Source: Rhodobacter maris
GTDB taxonomy: Bacteria > Pseudomonadota > Alphaproteobacteria > Rhodobacterales > Rhodobacteraceae
NCBI RefSeq assembly: GCF_900217815.1
Contig: NZ_OBMT01000009.1
Coordinates: 90,432 to 154,431, forward strand
Direction of reading: 5' to 3'
DNA: 64,000 nt
The translations under genes were made by a program, and so were the position numbers. This document shows positions 36,592 to 45,419 of the stretch, one piece after another (position 1 is the first letter of the stretch; every line of letters starts with the position of its first letter). Under the pieces are notes generated by a model. It was not told where the DNA came from and did not search any database. It was given only the letters and a program-made list of their open reading frames with translations.

Positions 36592-37529
36592 TCCGGCTTT
36601 CCCTCAAAGAGCGGATTGCCGTCTTTCTTGAAGCCGAAGCTGCCGAGGCCGGTGCCGCCAGAAACACCATCGCCGCTTATGAGCGTGATCTGAATGACTT
36701 CGCCGGCTTTCTTCAAGCAAAGGCACTCGATGTCCTCAGCCTCACGCGGGACGATATTGAAAGCTTCCTGATCCGGCTCGAGGCTGAGGGGCTCGCCAAA
36801 TCGACCCGCGCGCGTCGGCTCTCGGCGATCCGGCAGTTCTTCCGTTTCGCCTATGAGGAGGGCTGGCGGGCAGACAATCCGGCGCTGCAGATCTCCGGGC
36901 CGGGCAAGGCCAAACGTCTGCCGAAAACGCTCACCATCGAAGAGGTCGAGGCGCTTTTGGAGGCCGGGCGGGACCAGGGCCGCACGGCGGCCGAGCAGAT
37001 CCGCAATCGCGCCCTGATGGAGCTGATCTATGCCACCGGCATGCGGGTGAGCGAACTCGTCGGCCTTCCCGTCGCCGCTGCCCGCGGCAATCCGGCAATG
37101 CTTCTGGTGCGCGGCAAGGGCGGCAAGGAGCGCATGGTGCCGCTTTCTCCGCCCGCGCGCGAAGCACTCGCGCTCTGGCTCAAGACCCGCGATGCGGCCG
37201 AGGAGGCGGCGCGGATCGAACGCCGCACGCCCCCGTCGCGCTACCTCTTTCCGTCCTGCGCCAAAGAAGGCCACCTCACCCGCCAGGGCTTTCATGCGCT
37301 TTTAAAAGACATCGCGATTGCGGCCGGGATCTCGCCTGCCCGCGTCACGCCGCACGTTTTGCGCCATGCCTTTGCGACCCATCTGCTGCAACGCGGCGCC
37401 GATCTGCGGGTGATCCAGACGCTTCTGGGCCATGCCGACCTTTCCACCACCGAGATCTATACCCATGTGCTCGACATCCGGCTCAAGGAGCTGGTGCTGG
37501 GCCATCACCCGCTTGCCCACAAGCCTTGA
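36588..37529 (+). CDS. xerD: Xer tyrosine recombinase (XerD-like)
   Basis: The 313-residue recombinase resolves chromosome dimers at dif together with its Xer partner. The SAM-like N-terminal domain (residues 1-90) precedes the catalytic domain, which contains the full set of active residues: Arg153 (GMRVSEL), Lys180, His256 and Arg259 (PHVLRHAFATHLL), His282 (LLGHADLSTTEIY) and Tyr291. Its size and the absence of att sites or other phage genes nearby favour a housekeeping Xer rather than a phage integrase. XerD versus XerC is not settled by eye. Confidence 0.88.
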   Translation: MIRLSLKERIAVFLEAEAAEAGAARNTIAAYERDLNDFAGFLQAKALDVLSLTRDDIESFLIRLEAEGLAKSTRARRLSAIRQFFRFAYEEGWRADNPALQISGPGKAKRLPKTLTIEEVEALLEAGRDQGRTAAEQIRNRALMELIYATGMRVSELVGLPVAAARGNPAMLLVRGKGGKERMVPLSPPAREALALWLKTRDAAEEAARIERRTPPSRYLFPSCAKEGHLTRQGFHALLKDIAIAAGISPARVTPHVLRHAFATHLLQRGADLRVIQTLLGHADLSTTEIYTHVLDIRLKELVLGHHPLAHKP

Positions 37530-37562
37530 AGCCTGCCCGGCAACAGCCCATTATCTGACATC

Positions 37563-38882
37563 ATGAGCGACATCACAGCCCTTCTCGATACTGCCTTCTG
37601 GCTCAACGCCGCGGCCATCATCATCCTGCTTATGCTCTCGGCCTTCTTCTCGGGGTCGGAGACCGCGCTCACCGCCGCGTCGCGCCCGAAACTGCGTGCC
37701 CGCGCCGACAAGGGCGAAACGGGCGCCGAACGCGCGCTCGACATCACCGAGGATACCGAACGGCTGATCGGCGCTCTGCTCTTGGGCAACAATGTCGTCA
37801 ACATTCTCTCCGCCTCGCTCGCCACGGCCCTGCTGACCCGGCTTTTCGGGCAATCCGGCGTGGCGCTCGCGACCCTGGTGATGACTGCCCTTGTCCTGAT
37901 TTTTTCGGAAGTCTTGCCAAAGACTTATGCCATCACCAACGCCGAGAGCTTTGCAGCGCGCGTGGCGCGGCCGGTCGGGATTTTGACCAAGATCCTTGCG
38001 CCGATCGTCACTGTGGTGCGCGTGATCGTGCGCGCGATCCTTTGGGTCTTCGGGCTGCGCACCGATGCCAGCCAGAACATGTTCTCCTTTCAGGACGAGA
38101 TTGCGGGCGCGATCGCGCTCGGGGCCTCGGAAGGGACGGTCGACAAGGATGATCGCGACCGGCTTCTGGGCGCGCTCGATCTGGGCAACCGCACGGTCGA
38201 GGAGATCATGCGCCACCGCAGCCAGATCGAGATGATCGACGCCGACGAGAACCCGAACGAATTGCTCGCGCAGGTGCTGGCCTCGTCCCACACCCGGCTG
38301 CCGCTCTACAGGGGCGAGCGGGAGAATGTGGTGGGGATCCTGCATTCCAAAGATCTTTTGCGCGCGGTCGAGCGGTTTTTGCGCACCGGTGACGGGACGC
38401 TTGATTCCGTCTCCGATCTCGACATCATGAAAGTGGCGATGAAGCCCTATTTCATCCCCGAAACCACGCCGCTCGACGAGCAGATGCGCGAGTTTCTCAA
38501 GCGCCGCACGCATTTTGCGCTCGTGGTCGATGAATATGGCGATCTGAAGGGGCTGCTCACGCTCGAAGATATTCTCGAAGAGATCGTCGGCGAGATCACC
38601 GATGAATTCGATCCGAAGGGCGAGCGGCAACTGAAGCCCACCGGCAACGGCGATTATCTGGTGGAAGGTGCGATGACAATCCGTGACCTCAACCGCGAAA
38701 CCGACTGGGCGTTGCCGGATGATGAGGCCAATACCGTCGCGGGGCTGGTGATCCATGAGGCGCAGACGATCCCCGAGGTGGGGCAGGTCTTTGCCTTCCA
38801 CGGCTTTCGCTTCGAGGTCGCGGGCCGCAAGGACAACCGCATCACCCAGCTTAAAATTCGCCCGCTTCTGGCACAGGAGTAG
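37563..38882 (+). CDS. CNNM/CBS-domain membrane protein (HlyC/CorC family)
   Basis: This 439-residue protein has an N-terminal CNNM (DUF21) transmembrane domain (about 1-190, with AAIIILLMLSAFFSGSETAL and TALVLIFSEVLPKTYAI). Two CBS domains (about 210-340) and a C-terminal CorC_HlyC transporter-associated domain (about 355-435) follow. Members are linked to Mg/Co efflux or magnesium homeostasis; the hemolysin label is historical. It is monocistronic and convergent with the MttB homologue, with a shared hairpin between them. Confidence 0.9.
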   Translation: MSDITALLDTAFWLNAAAIIILLMLSAFFSGSETALTAASRPKLRARADKGETGAERALDITEDTERLIGALLLGNNVVNILSASLATALLTRLFGQSGVALATLVMTALVLIFSEVLPKTYAITNAESFAARVARPVGILTKILAPIVTVVRVIVRAILWVFGLRTDASQNMFSFQDEIAGAIALGASEGTVDKDDRDRLLGALDLGNRTVEEIMRHRSQIEMIDADENPNELLAQVLASSHTRLPLYRGERENVVGILHSKDLLRAVERFLRTGDGTLDSVSDLDIMKVAMKPYFIPETTPLDEQMREFLKRRTHFALVVDEYGDLKGLLTLEDILEEIVGEITDEFDPKGERQLKPTGNGDYLVEGAMTIRDLNRETDWALPDDEANTVAGLVIHEAQTIPEVGQVFAFHGFRFEVAGRKDNRITQLKIRPLLAQE

Positions 38883-38899
38883 GGGGGCGCGGCCCCCCT
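38881..38899. terminator. hairpin between convergent genes
   Basis: Arms AGGGGGGC and GCCCCCCT with a 3-base loop overlap the CBS-protein stop codon region and lie just beyond the mttB stop on the other strand. It has no T-tract. It is suited to serve both converging transcripts. Confidence 0.6.
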
Positions 38900-38906
38900 T
38901 GCACGC

Positions 38907-40463
38907 TCAGAGAAACGCGTCCGGCACGGAGGCTTTCTTTTTCGCGATATAGTCGGCGAGCGCCTCATTGATACCGGGGTCAAGCGCGGGGGCCTGATAC
39001 TCGCCCAGCATCTTCTCGACCCGGCGCGCCGCGAGTTGCGAGGTGTCGCGCGCGCCCTCTTCGTCCCAGGTCTCGAAGGGCTTGTAATCGAAGAGATCGG
39101 TTTTCCAGAACGCGCTCTTGAAGTTCGCCTGCGTGTGATCGCAGCCGAGAAAATGCCCGCCCGGCCCCACTTCGCGCAAGGCCTCCATCCCCTGCCCGTT
39201 CGCGCTCATGTCGACGCCGGCAGCAAGGCGGTGCAACACGCCGAGCTGATCGGCATCCATCACATATTTCTCGTAGGAGGACACGAGCCCGCCTTCGAGC
39301 CAGCCGCAGGCGTGGAGCATGAAGTTCACGCCCGACAGAAGCCCGATGTTGAGCGTGTTCGCGGTCTCGTAAGCCGCTTGCGCATCAGGAAGCTTCGAGC
39401 CGCAGAAGGCGCCAGCCGAACGGTAGGGCAGCCCAAGCCGCCGGGCGAGTTGCCCCGCGCCAAGCGTGATCTGCGCGGCTTCCGGCGTCCCGAAGGTGGG
39501 CGCGCCCGAATTCATGTCGATCGAGGTGACGAAGGCGCCAAAGATCACCGGCGCGCCGGGGCGGATGAGCTGACTGTAGGCCACGCCCACCAGCACCTCG
39601 GCCAGAACCTGCGTGAGCGTGCCCGCCACGGTGACGGGCGCCATCGCGCCGCCGACGATGAAGGGCGAGATGATGCAGGCCTGGTTCGCCGCCGCATAAA
39701 CCTCGAGCGCATCCATCATGATCGGGTCGAAGGTCAGCGGCGAGTTGATGTTGACAAGCGAGGTCATCACCGTGTTCTGGTCGACGAACGCGTCGCCAAA
39801 CAGGATCTTCGACATCTCGATCGAATCGACGCAGCGCGAGCGTTCGGTGACCGAGCCCATATAGGGCTTGTCGGAAAGCGTCATATGGGCGTGGAGCATG
39901 TCGAGATGGCGCTTGTTCACCGCCACATCGGTCGGCTCGCAGACGGTGCCGCCCGAATGGTGCAGCCATTTCGACATCTGCCCGAGTTTGACGAAATTGC
40001 GGAAGTCGGCAATCGTCGCATAGCGCCGCCCGCCATGGATGTCGCGCACGAAGGGCGGGCCATAAACCGGTGCAAGAACAAGACTTTTTCCGCCAATCGT
40101 CACATTGCGCTCAGGGTTGCGGGCATGTTGCACGAAGCTGGAAGGAGCAGTCGCACAAAGCTTCCGCGCCAGCCCCTTGGGCAGGCGCACCCGCTCACCC
40201 TGCACATCGGCGCCCGCCTCGCGCCAGCGCGCCAGCGCTGCCGGGTTGTCGACGAAGTTCACGCCGATCTCTTCGAGCACCGTCTCGGCATTGGCCTCGA
40301 TGATCGACAGCGCTTCCTCGTTCAGGATCTCGAGGTTGGGAATGTTGCGCTCGATGTATTTGGCAAATTCGACCCGCACCGCGGTGCGTTCGGCGCGCCG
40401 CGCCGCGCCGCCACCACCCCGTGCGCGACGCCCGCTGCTCGCCTGTTCCACTGTCTCGTTCAT
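38907..40463 (-). CDS. MttB-family methyltransferase (non-pyrrolysine)
   Basis: The 518-residue protein belongs to the trimethylamine:corrinoid methyltransferase (MttB) superfamily, with family runs such as ANAETVLEEIGVNFVDNPAA, PVYGPPFVRDIHGGRRY and MVHRHIG-like helices on the barrel. The frame runs through without an in-frame amber codon, so it is a non-Pyl member (MtgB-like); such enzymes demethylate quaternary amines such as glycine betaine or proline betaine. No corrinoid protein gene lies next to it. It is 80 bases after aglK on the same strand and may be read from the agl transcript, though a metabolic link is not obvious. Confidence 0.85.
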   Translation of the reverse strand: MNETVEQASSGRRARGGGGAARRAERTAVRVEFAKYIERNIPNLEILNEEALSIIEANAETVLEEIGVNFVDNPAALARWREAGADVQGERVRLPKGLARKLCATAPSSFVQHARNPERNVTIGGKSLVLAPVYGPPFVRDIHGGRRYATIADFRNFVKLGQMSKWLHHSGGTVCEPTDVAVNKRHLDMLHAHMTLSDKPYMGSVTERSRCVDSIEMSKILFGDAFVDQNTVMTSLVNINSPLTFDPIMMDALEVYAAANQACIISPFIVGGAMAPVTVAGTLTQVLAEVLVGVAYSQLIRPGAPVIFGAFVTSIDMNSGAPTFGTPEAAQITLGAGQLARRLGLPYRSAGAFCGSKLPDAQAAYETANTLNIGLLSGVNFMLHACGWLEGGLVSSYEKYVMDADQLGVLHRLAAGVDMSANGQGMEALREVGPGGHFLGCDHTQANFKSAFWKTDLFDYKPFETWDEEGARDTSQLAARRVEKMLGEYQAPALDPGINEALADYIAKKKASVPDAFL

Positions 40464-40543
40464 CGCGGCCTCCGACTGGACCTAACTCTGGCTTTCCCCG
40501 CTTCTAGCCCATGGCAAGCCCCGCGCGTGCGCGGATTGCGACA

Positions 40544-41629
40544 TCAGCGATAAAGAAGCGACTGTCCGGCATGAAAGAGATGCACCTTTTCGGGTGCTGT
40601 CGTCAGGGTCACACGGGCGTGGCGCAGATCGGCATGGCCCCCCGGGAGTTTCGCGATGATCTGACCAGCCCCCGGCGCGCGACCGAAATAGAGCAACGTC
40701 ACTTCACCGAGCGCCTCAACGATCTCCACCGTGCCAGTAAAGAGGCCCGGCCCCTCCGTGAGGGTCAGATCCTCGGGCCGCACGCCGATATTGACGGCAA
40801 GGCCGAGATCGGCCGGGGCCGTGGGCACGGTCGAGCAGGCGGTGCCGCCCGCTTCGAGCTGCACCCGCGTCCGTGCGCCGGTCTCCACCACCTTGCCTGC
40901 CAGCAGGTTCATCTGCGGCGAGCCGATGAACTGCGCGACGAATTCGCTCTCGGGTCGTTCATAAAGCGCGAGCGGCGTGCCAACCTGGGCAATGCCGCCG
41001 TTTGCGAGCACGACGATGCGGCTTGCCAGCGTCATCGCCTCGACCTGATCATGGGTGACATAGATCATCGTCCGCCCCGGCATCGCTTCCTTGAGTTGGG
41101 CAATCTCGATCCGGGTGGCCACACGCAAAGCCGCATCGAGATTGGAAAGGGGCTCGTCGAAGAGATAGACTTTCGGGTCGCGCACGATCGCCCGGCCGAT
41201 CGCCACGCGCTGGCGCTGCCCGCCCGAGAGCGCTTTGGGCAGCCGGTCGAGATAGGGGGTGAGCTGCAGGATCCGCGCCGCCTTTTCGACCGCGGCAGTG
41301 ATCTCGGCGCGTGGCTTTTTGGCGATTTTCAGTGCGAATTCCATGTTCTGGCGCACCGTCATATGCGGATAGAGCGCGTAGCTCTGAAACACCATCGCGA
41401 TGCCGCGCTGCGCGGGCGGCATGTCGTTCACCCTGAGCCCGTCAATGATCAGATCGCCCGAACTGATCCGCTCAAGCCCCGCGATCATGCGCAGAAGCGT
41501 CGATTTCCCGCAGCCCGACGGGCCGACGAAAACGATCAGCTCGCCTGCCCTGATCTCAAGGTCGATGCCCGAGAGCACGGTGACCTCGCCGTAGCGTTTC
41601 GTCAGCCCGGCGAGGGTCAGGTCAGCCAT
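40544..41629 (-). CDS. aglK: alpha-glucoside ABC transporter ATPase
   Basis: The 361-residue protein is a MalK/UgpC-type ATPase. Walker A is GPSGCGKST, the signature is LSGGQRQRVAIGRA, and Walker B is VYLFDEPLSNLDA. A C-terminal TOBE-type regulatory domain (about 240-360) follows. It powers the AglEFG importer. Its start overlaps aglA by 8 bp, and it is the last gene of aglEFGAK, the same order as in Sinorhizobium meliloti. Confidence 0.93.
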   Translation of the reverse strand: MADLTLAGLTKRYGEVTVLSGIDLEIRAGELIVFVGPSGCGKSTLLRMIAGLERISSGDLIIDGLRVNDMPPAQRGIAMVFQSYALYPHMTVRQNMEFALKIAKKPRAEITAAVEKAARILQLTPYLDRLPKALSGGQRQRVAIGRAIVRDPKVYLFDEPLSNLDAALRVATRIEIAQLKEAMPGRTMIYVTHDQVEAMTLASRIVVLANGGIAQVGTPLALYERPESEFVAQFIGSPQMNLLAGKVVETGARTRVQLEAGGTACSTVPTAPADLGLAVNIGVRPEDLTLTEGPGLFTGTVEIVEALGEVTLLYFGRAPGAGQIIAKLPGGHADLRHARVTLTTAPEKVHLFHAGQSLLYR

Positions 41630-43268
41630 TGCGGCCCCCGCGGTTCAGAAGCAGAAGCGAGGGCTGCCAGGGGCCGAGATGGAGCGTGTGGTCGGGCTGC
41701 GGCCGGATCGAACCCAGCTCTCCGCCGATCGTTACCCAGTCGCCCGCGGGCACGGTCGTGTCGACCGGATGGTCGGAGAGGTTGAAAATGCACAGGAGTT
41801 CCTCCGCCTCATTGATCCGGTGGAAACTCAGCACATCGTCCTGCGCCAGCACCTGGGTCATTGCGCCCGCCTTGAGCGCGCCGTGGTGATGGCGAAAGGC
41901 GATGGCACGGCGGTAATGATGGATCAGCGCTGCCGGATCGGCCTCGGCCGCATCCGGGGCGAGGTTGTAATGGCCGGGCGGAACCGGCAGCCAGGGTTTC
42001 GAAGAGGTGAAGCCGCCATAGGCGGCATCCTTGCGCCAGACCATCGGCGTGCGGCAGCCGTCGCGGCCCTTGAACTCTGGCCAGAATTCCTTGCCATAGG
42101 GGTCTTGCAGATCTTCATAGGCAAGATCCGCCTCGGGCAGGCCGAGTTCCTCGCCCTGATACAGGCAGATCGAGCCCTTGAGGCACATCAAAAGCGTCGC
42201 ATAGAGCCTTGAAGACGCTGGGTTAAGACCCCAGCGCGTGATGTGACGGACAACATCGTGGTTGGAATAGGCCCAGCAGGCCCAACCCTCGGCGGCAACG
42301 CGCTCCAGATGGTCAAAGGTCTCCTTGATGAAGCTTGCCTTCAGTGGCGCATGGCCCGACAGAAGCTCGAAGGCATAGGACATCTGCATCTTGTCCTCGC
42401 CCGAGGTATATTCGCCAAGGATTTCGAGCCCGCGCTGGCTGTCGCCCACCTCGCCCACGGCGGCGGCATTGTAGCCGTTCATCAGCGTGCGCAGCTTGCG
42501 CAGGAATTCCACATTGCGCGGGTGGTTCTTGTCGTGGATGTGGCGCTGGTGGTTGTAGGGGTTCACCTTCGGCGCGGTCTGGTCGTTGCGCTCGGCGGGC
42601 GGCAGCGCCGGATTGTCGCGCAACTCGTCGTCATGCATGTAGAAATTGATCGTATCGAGGCGGAAGCCATCCACCCCGCGGTCGAGCCAGAACTTGGCCA
42701 CTCCGAGCAATTCCCGCTGCACCTCCATCGAATGGAAATTGAGGTCGGGCTGCGCGGTGAGGAAATTGTGCAGGTAATATTGCTCGCGGCGCGAATCCCA
42801 TTGCCAGGCAGGCCCGCCGAAGATCGAGAGCCAGTTGTTGGGGGGCGTGCCATCGGGTTTGGGGTCAGCCCAGACATACCAGTCGGCCTTCGCATTCTCC
42901 CGGCCTGAACGGCTTTCCTTGAACCAGGAATGCTGGTCGGAGGTGTGGCTCAGCACAAGGTCGATCAGCACCTTCAGCCCCAGAGCATGGGCAGTGGCGA
43001 TCACCTGATCGAAATCGGCCAAGGAGCCAAACATCGGATCGACATCGCAGTAATCCGAGACGTCATAGCCGAAATCCTTCATCGGCGAGGTGAAGAAGGG
43101 CGAGATCCAGACCGCATCGGCGCCAAGCGAGGCCACATGCGGCAGGCGCTGCACGATGCCCAGAAGGTCGCCCACCCCGTCGCCGTTGGTGTCCTGAAAG
43201 CTGCGCGGATAGATCTGGTAGATCACCGCACCGCGCCACCAGTCCGGCGCCTTGTTGAGCAGGTTCAT
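41622..43268 (-). CDS. aglA: cytoplasmic alpha-glucosidase AglA
   Basis: The 548-residue GH13 enzyme splits imported alpha-glucosides (sucrose, maltose, trehalose in the Sinorhizobium system) into glucose and a second sugar. The motifs are DWWRGAVIYQIYPRSFQDT, nucleophile GFRLDTINFY, acid/base AVGEVGDS and YSNHDVVRH. There is no signal peptide, consistent with hydrolysis after uptake. It lies between aglG and aglK with only three bases or an overlap to each. It is a paralogue of the enzyme at 15482-17068. Confidence 0.94.
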   Translation of the reverse strand: MNLLNKAPDWWRGAVIYQIYPRSFQDTNGDGVGDLLGIVQRLPHVASLGADAVWISPFFTSPMKDFGYDVSDYCDVDPMFGSLADFDQVIATAHALGLKVLIDLVLSHTSDQHSWFKESRSGRENAKADWYVWADPKPDGTPPNNWLSIFGGPAWQWDSRREQYYLHNFLTAQPDLNFHSMEVQRELLGVAKFWLDRGVDGFRLDTINFYMHDDELRDNPALPPAERNDQTAPKVNPYNHQRHIHDKNHPRNVEFLRKLRTLMNGYNAAAVGEVGDSQRGLEILGEYTSGEDKMQMSYAFELLSGHAPLKASFIKETFDHLERVAAEGWACWAYSNHDVVRHITRWGLNPASSRLYATLLMCLKGSICLYQGEELGLPEADLAYEDLQDPYGKEFWPEFKGRDGCRTPMVWRKDAAYGGFTSSKPWLPVPPGHYNLAPDAAEADPAALIHHYRRAIAFRHHHGALKAGAMTQVLAQDDVLSFHRINEAEELLCIFNLSDHPVDTTVPAGDWVTIGGELGSIRPQPDHTLHLGPWQPSLLLLNRGGRNG

Positions 43269-43271
43269 CGG

Positions 43272-44405
43272 TCAGCCTCCTTTCACCGAGCCGGCCAGAA
43301 GGCCGCGCACGAGGTATTTTTGCAGCGCGAAGAAGACGAGAAGCGGCACGGCGATCGAGATGAAAGCCGAGGCCGCGAGGATCTCCCAGTCGCCTCCGCG
43401 CGAGCCCAGAAGTTCGCGCAAGACCCCGGTCATCACCAGCTGATCGGGGCGGTTGCCCAGAAAAACGGTGGCGACAAGCAGATCGTTCCATACCCAGAGA
43501 AACTGGAAGATCGCAAAGCTCGCCAGTGCCGGGAAGGAGAGCGGCAGGATGATGCGGATGAAGATCTGGAACTCGGTGGCGCCATCGACGCGGGCGCTCT
43601 CGATGATTTCTTTTGGCAAGCCTGCCATGTAGTTGCGCAGCAAATAGATGGCGAGCGGCAGGCCAAAGCCGGTATGCGCAAGCCAGATGCCAAGATACCC
43701 CTTGCCGAGCCCGATCTCGTTATGAAGGCGCAAAAGCGGGATCAGCGCGAGTTGCAGCGGCACGACCAGAAGGCCGACCACGGCGGCAAGAAGGAGCGCG
43801 CGGCCGGCAAACTGCATCCAGGCCAACGCATAGGCAGCGAAGGCGGCGATCAGGATGGGAATGACGGTGGCCGGAATCGTCACCGTCATCGTGTTCAGAA
43901 ATGCCCGCCCCAGCCCCTCGGCGCCAATCACCCGCGCGTAGTTTTCAAATGTGGCACGCGGCGGCGCAATGGTGGTTACAAAGATCCGCAGCCCGCGTTT
44001 TTCGGTGAAGGGGGTCGGCGATGTCAGCTGGTAGCGGCCATCGGCGGCCACTGTGAGCGCCGCGCCCGCCTTCAGATCCGCCACGTCCCCCGGCGCATAA
44101 GCCTCTGGCGCGCGCGCGGAAGTGCCCCATGCCTGCAACCCCTGCCCCGGCGCAAGAACAGAGCCGGCAATCACCCAGAGACCGTTCATCTCGACCTGAT
44201 CGGCGGCGGTGCCCGCGCGTACGAAGCTGGACGCCGTCGCCGGAAAAGCCGCACGCCACCAGCCCGAGGCGGCGATCTGGTCGCGGTCACGGAAGGACGA
44301 GACGAGCAGCCCCAGCGTCGGCACCACCCAGAGCACCACGAGCAAGGCTGCCGCGAGATTGACGGCCCAGGTGAGCCGTGCGCTCCTGCCCGCCATCCCC
44401 TCCAT
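43272..44405 (-). CDS. aglG: alpha-glucoside ABC transporter permease AglG
   Basis: The 377-residue inner-membrane permease is of the MalG type. An N-terminal membrane segment is followed by a long periplasmic stretch (about 45-160) unusual for MalG but typical of AglG. The C-terminal half has the permease core with the EAA-like loop GLPKEIIESARVDGATEFQIFIRIILPLSFP (partly: EIIESARVDGATEFQIF). It overlaps the aglF stop by one base (TGATG), indicating coupling. Confidence 0.92.
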   Translation of the reverse strand: MEGMAGRSARLTWAVNLAAALLVVLWVVPTLGLLVSSFRDRDQIAASGWWRAAFPATASSFVRAGTAADQVEMNGLWVIAGSVLAPGQGLQAWGTSARAPEAYAPGDVADLKAGAALTVAADGRYQLTSPTPFTEKRGLRIFVTTIAPPRATFENYARVIGAEGLGRAFLNTMTVTIPATVIPILIAAFAAYALAWMQFAGRALLLAAVVGLLVVPLQLALIPLLRLHNEIGLGKGYLGIWLAHTGFGLPLAIYLLRNYMAGLPKEIIESARVDGATEFQIFIRIILPLSFPALASFAIFQFLWVWNDLLVATVFLGNRPDQLVMTGVLRELLGSRGGDWEILAASAFISIAVPLLVFFALQKYLVRGLLAGSVKGG

Positions 44406-45400
44406 CAGCCCGTCTCCCGGCGTGCCGCGCGGATATTCCAGATCATCATCGGCGTCACGAGTGCCATGATCACCAGCGCGATCGCAGACCCCCGGCCATA
44501 ATCGGGCGCGCCGCGAAACATCCAGTTATACATCATGTTGGCGAGTACTTGCGTGCCCCATTCGCCGTTGGTCATGACAAAGACGATGTCGAAAACCTTG
44601 AGAACGGTGATGGTGATCGTGGTCCAGACCACTGCGATCGTGCCCCAGATCTGCGGCACCTTGATGCGAAAGAAGAGCTGCCACGGGTTTGCCCCGTCGA
44701 GGATCGCCGCCTCCACCGTCTCTTCCGGGATGCCGCGGAGCGCCGCCGAGAGGATCACCATCGCAAAGCCGGTCTGGATCCAGATCAGCACCGCCATCAG
44801 CAGAAAATTGTTCCAGAAGGGCAGCGTGAGCCAGGTCTGGGGGCTGTGTCCGAGCCAGACCCAGAAAGCGTTGAGAAGCCCGATCTGCGCGAGCCCTTCG
44901 GCACGGAAATCATAGATGAATTTCCAGATCACCCCGGCACCCACAAAGGAGATCGCCATCGGCATGAAAATCATCGATTTCGCGAACTTCCCCCAGCGGA
45001 TGCGGTCGGTGATCTGGGCGGCGACAAGGCCGATGAAAGTCGCGGTCGCGGGCACGACGAGAAGCCAAAGGAAGTTGTTGAGGATCGCCTCGCGGAATTT
45101 GGCATCGCCCGCGAGCCAGCGATAATTCGCAAGGCCGACAAAACGCGCGCCGCTCGCGTCCTGAAAACTCATCAGCGTGGATTTGAGCACCGGGTAAACC
45201 AGATAGAGGCCCAGAAACAGCACGGCGGGGCCAATGAAGAGCCAGGGGCGGACCATGTTCGCGCGCAAGATGTTGCGCCCCGCCTGGGGGCCACGGGCCG
45301 GGCAGATCAGGTCAAGCGCGAGGTTTGCGCCCCAGAACCAGGCGGTGCAGGCAAAGACCCCGGCAAGGATCGTGCCCCCGGCTAGGATCAACGCCTCCAT
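44405..45400 (-). CDS. aglF: alpha-glucoside ABC transporter permease AglF
   Basis: The 331-residue MalF-type permease has several hydrophobic segments and the EAA-like loop ALRGIPEETVEAAILDGANPW. It contains the motif GLANYRWLAGDAKFREAILN in the first periplasmic loop. It starts 19 bases after aglE and runs directly into aglG. Together with AglG it forms the membrane channel of the importer. Confidence 0.92.
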   Translation of the reverse strand: MEALILAGGTILAGVFACTAWFWGANLALDLICPARGPQAGRNILRANMVRPWLFIGPAVLFLGLYLVYPVLKSTLMSFQDASGARFVGLANYRWLAGDAKFREAILNNFLWLLVVPATATFIGLVAAQITDRIRWGKFAKSMIFMPMAISFVGAGVIWKFIYDFRAEGLAQIGLLNAFWVWLGHSPQTWLTLPFWNNFLLMAVLIWIQTGFAMVILSAALRGIPEETVEAAILDGANPWQLFFRIKVPQIWGTIAVVWTTITITVLKVFDIVFVMTNGEWGTQVLANMMYNWMFRGAPDYGRGSAIALVIMALVTPMMIWNIRAARRETG

Positions 45401-45419
45401 CCTGTCCCCCCGCGGCGGC

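Noticed and set aside
36588..37529. Xer-type recombinase as a phage integrase
   Set aside because: Coupling to the upstream envelope gene, housekeeping length and the absence of phage genes or att repeats favour a chromosomal Xer protein.
38907..40463. Pyrrolysine-containing MttB
   Set aside because: The reading frame has no in-frame amber codon, so the non-Pyl subfamily is the better call.
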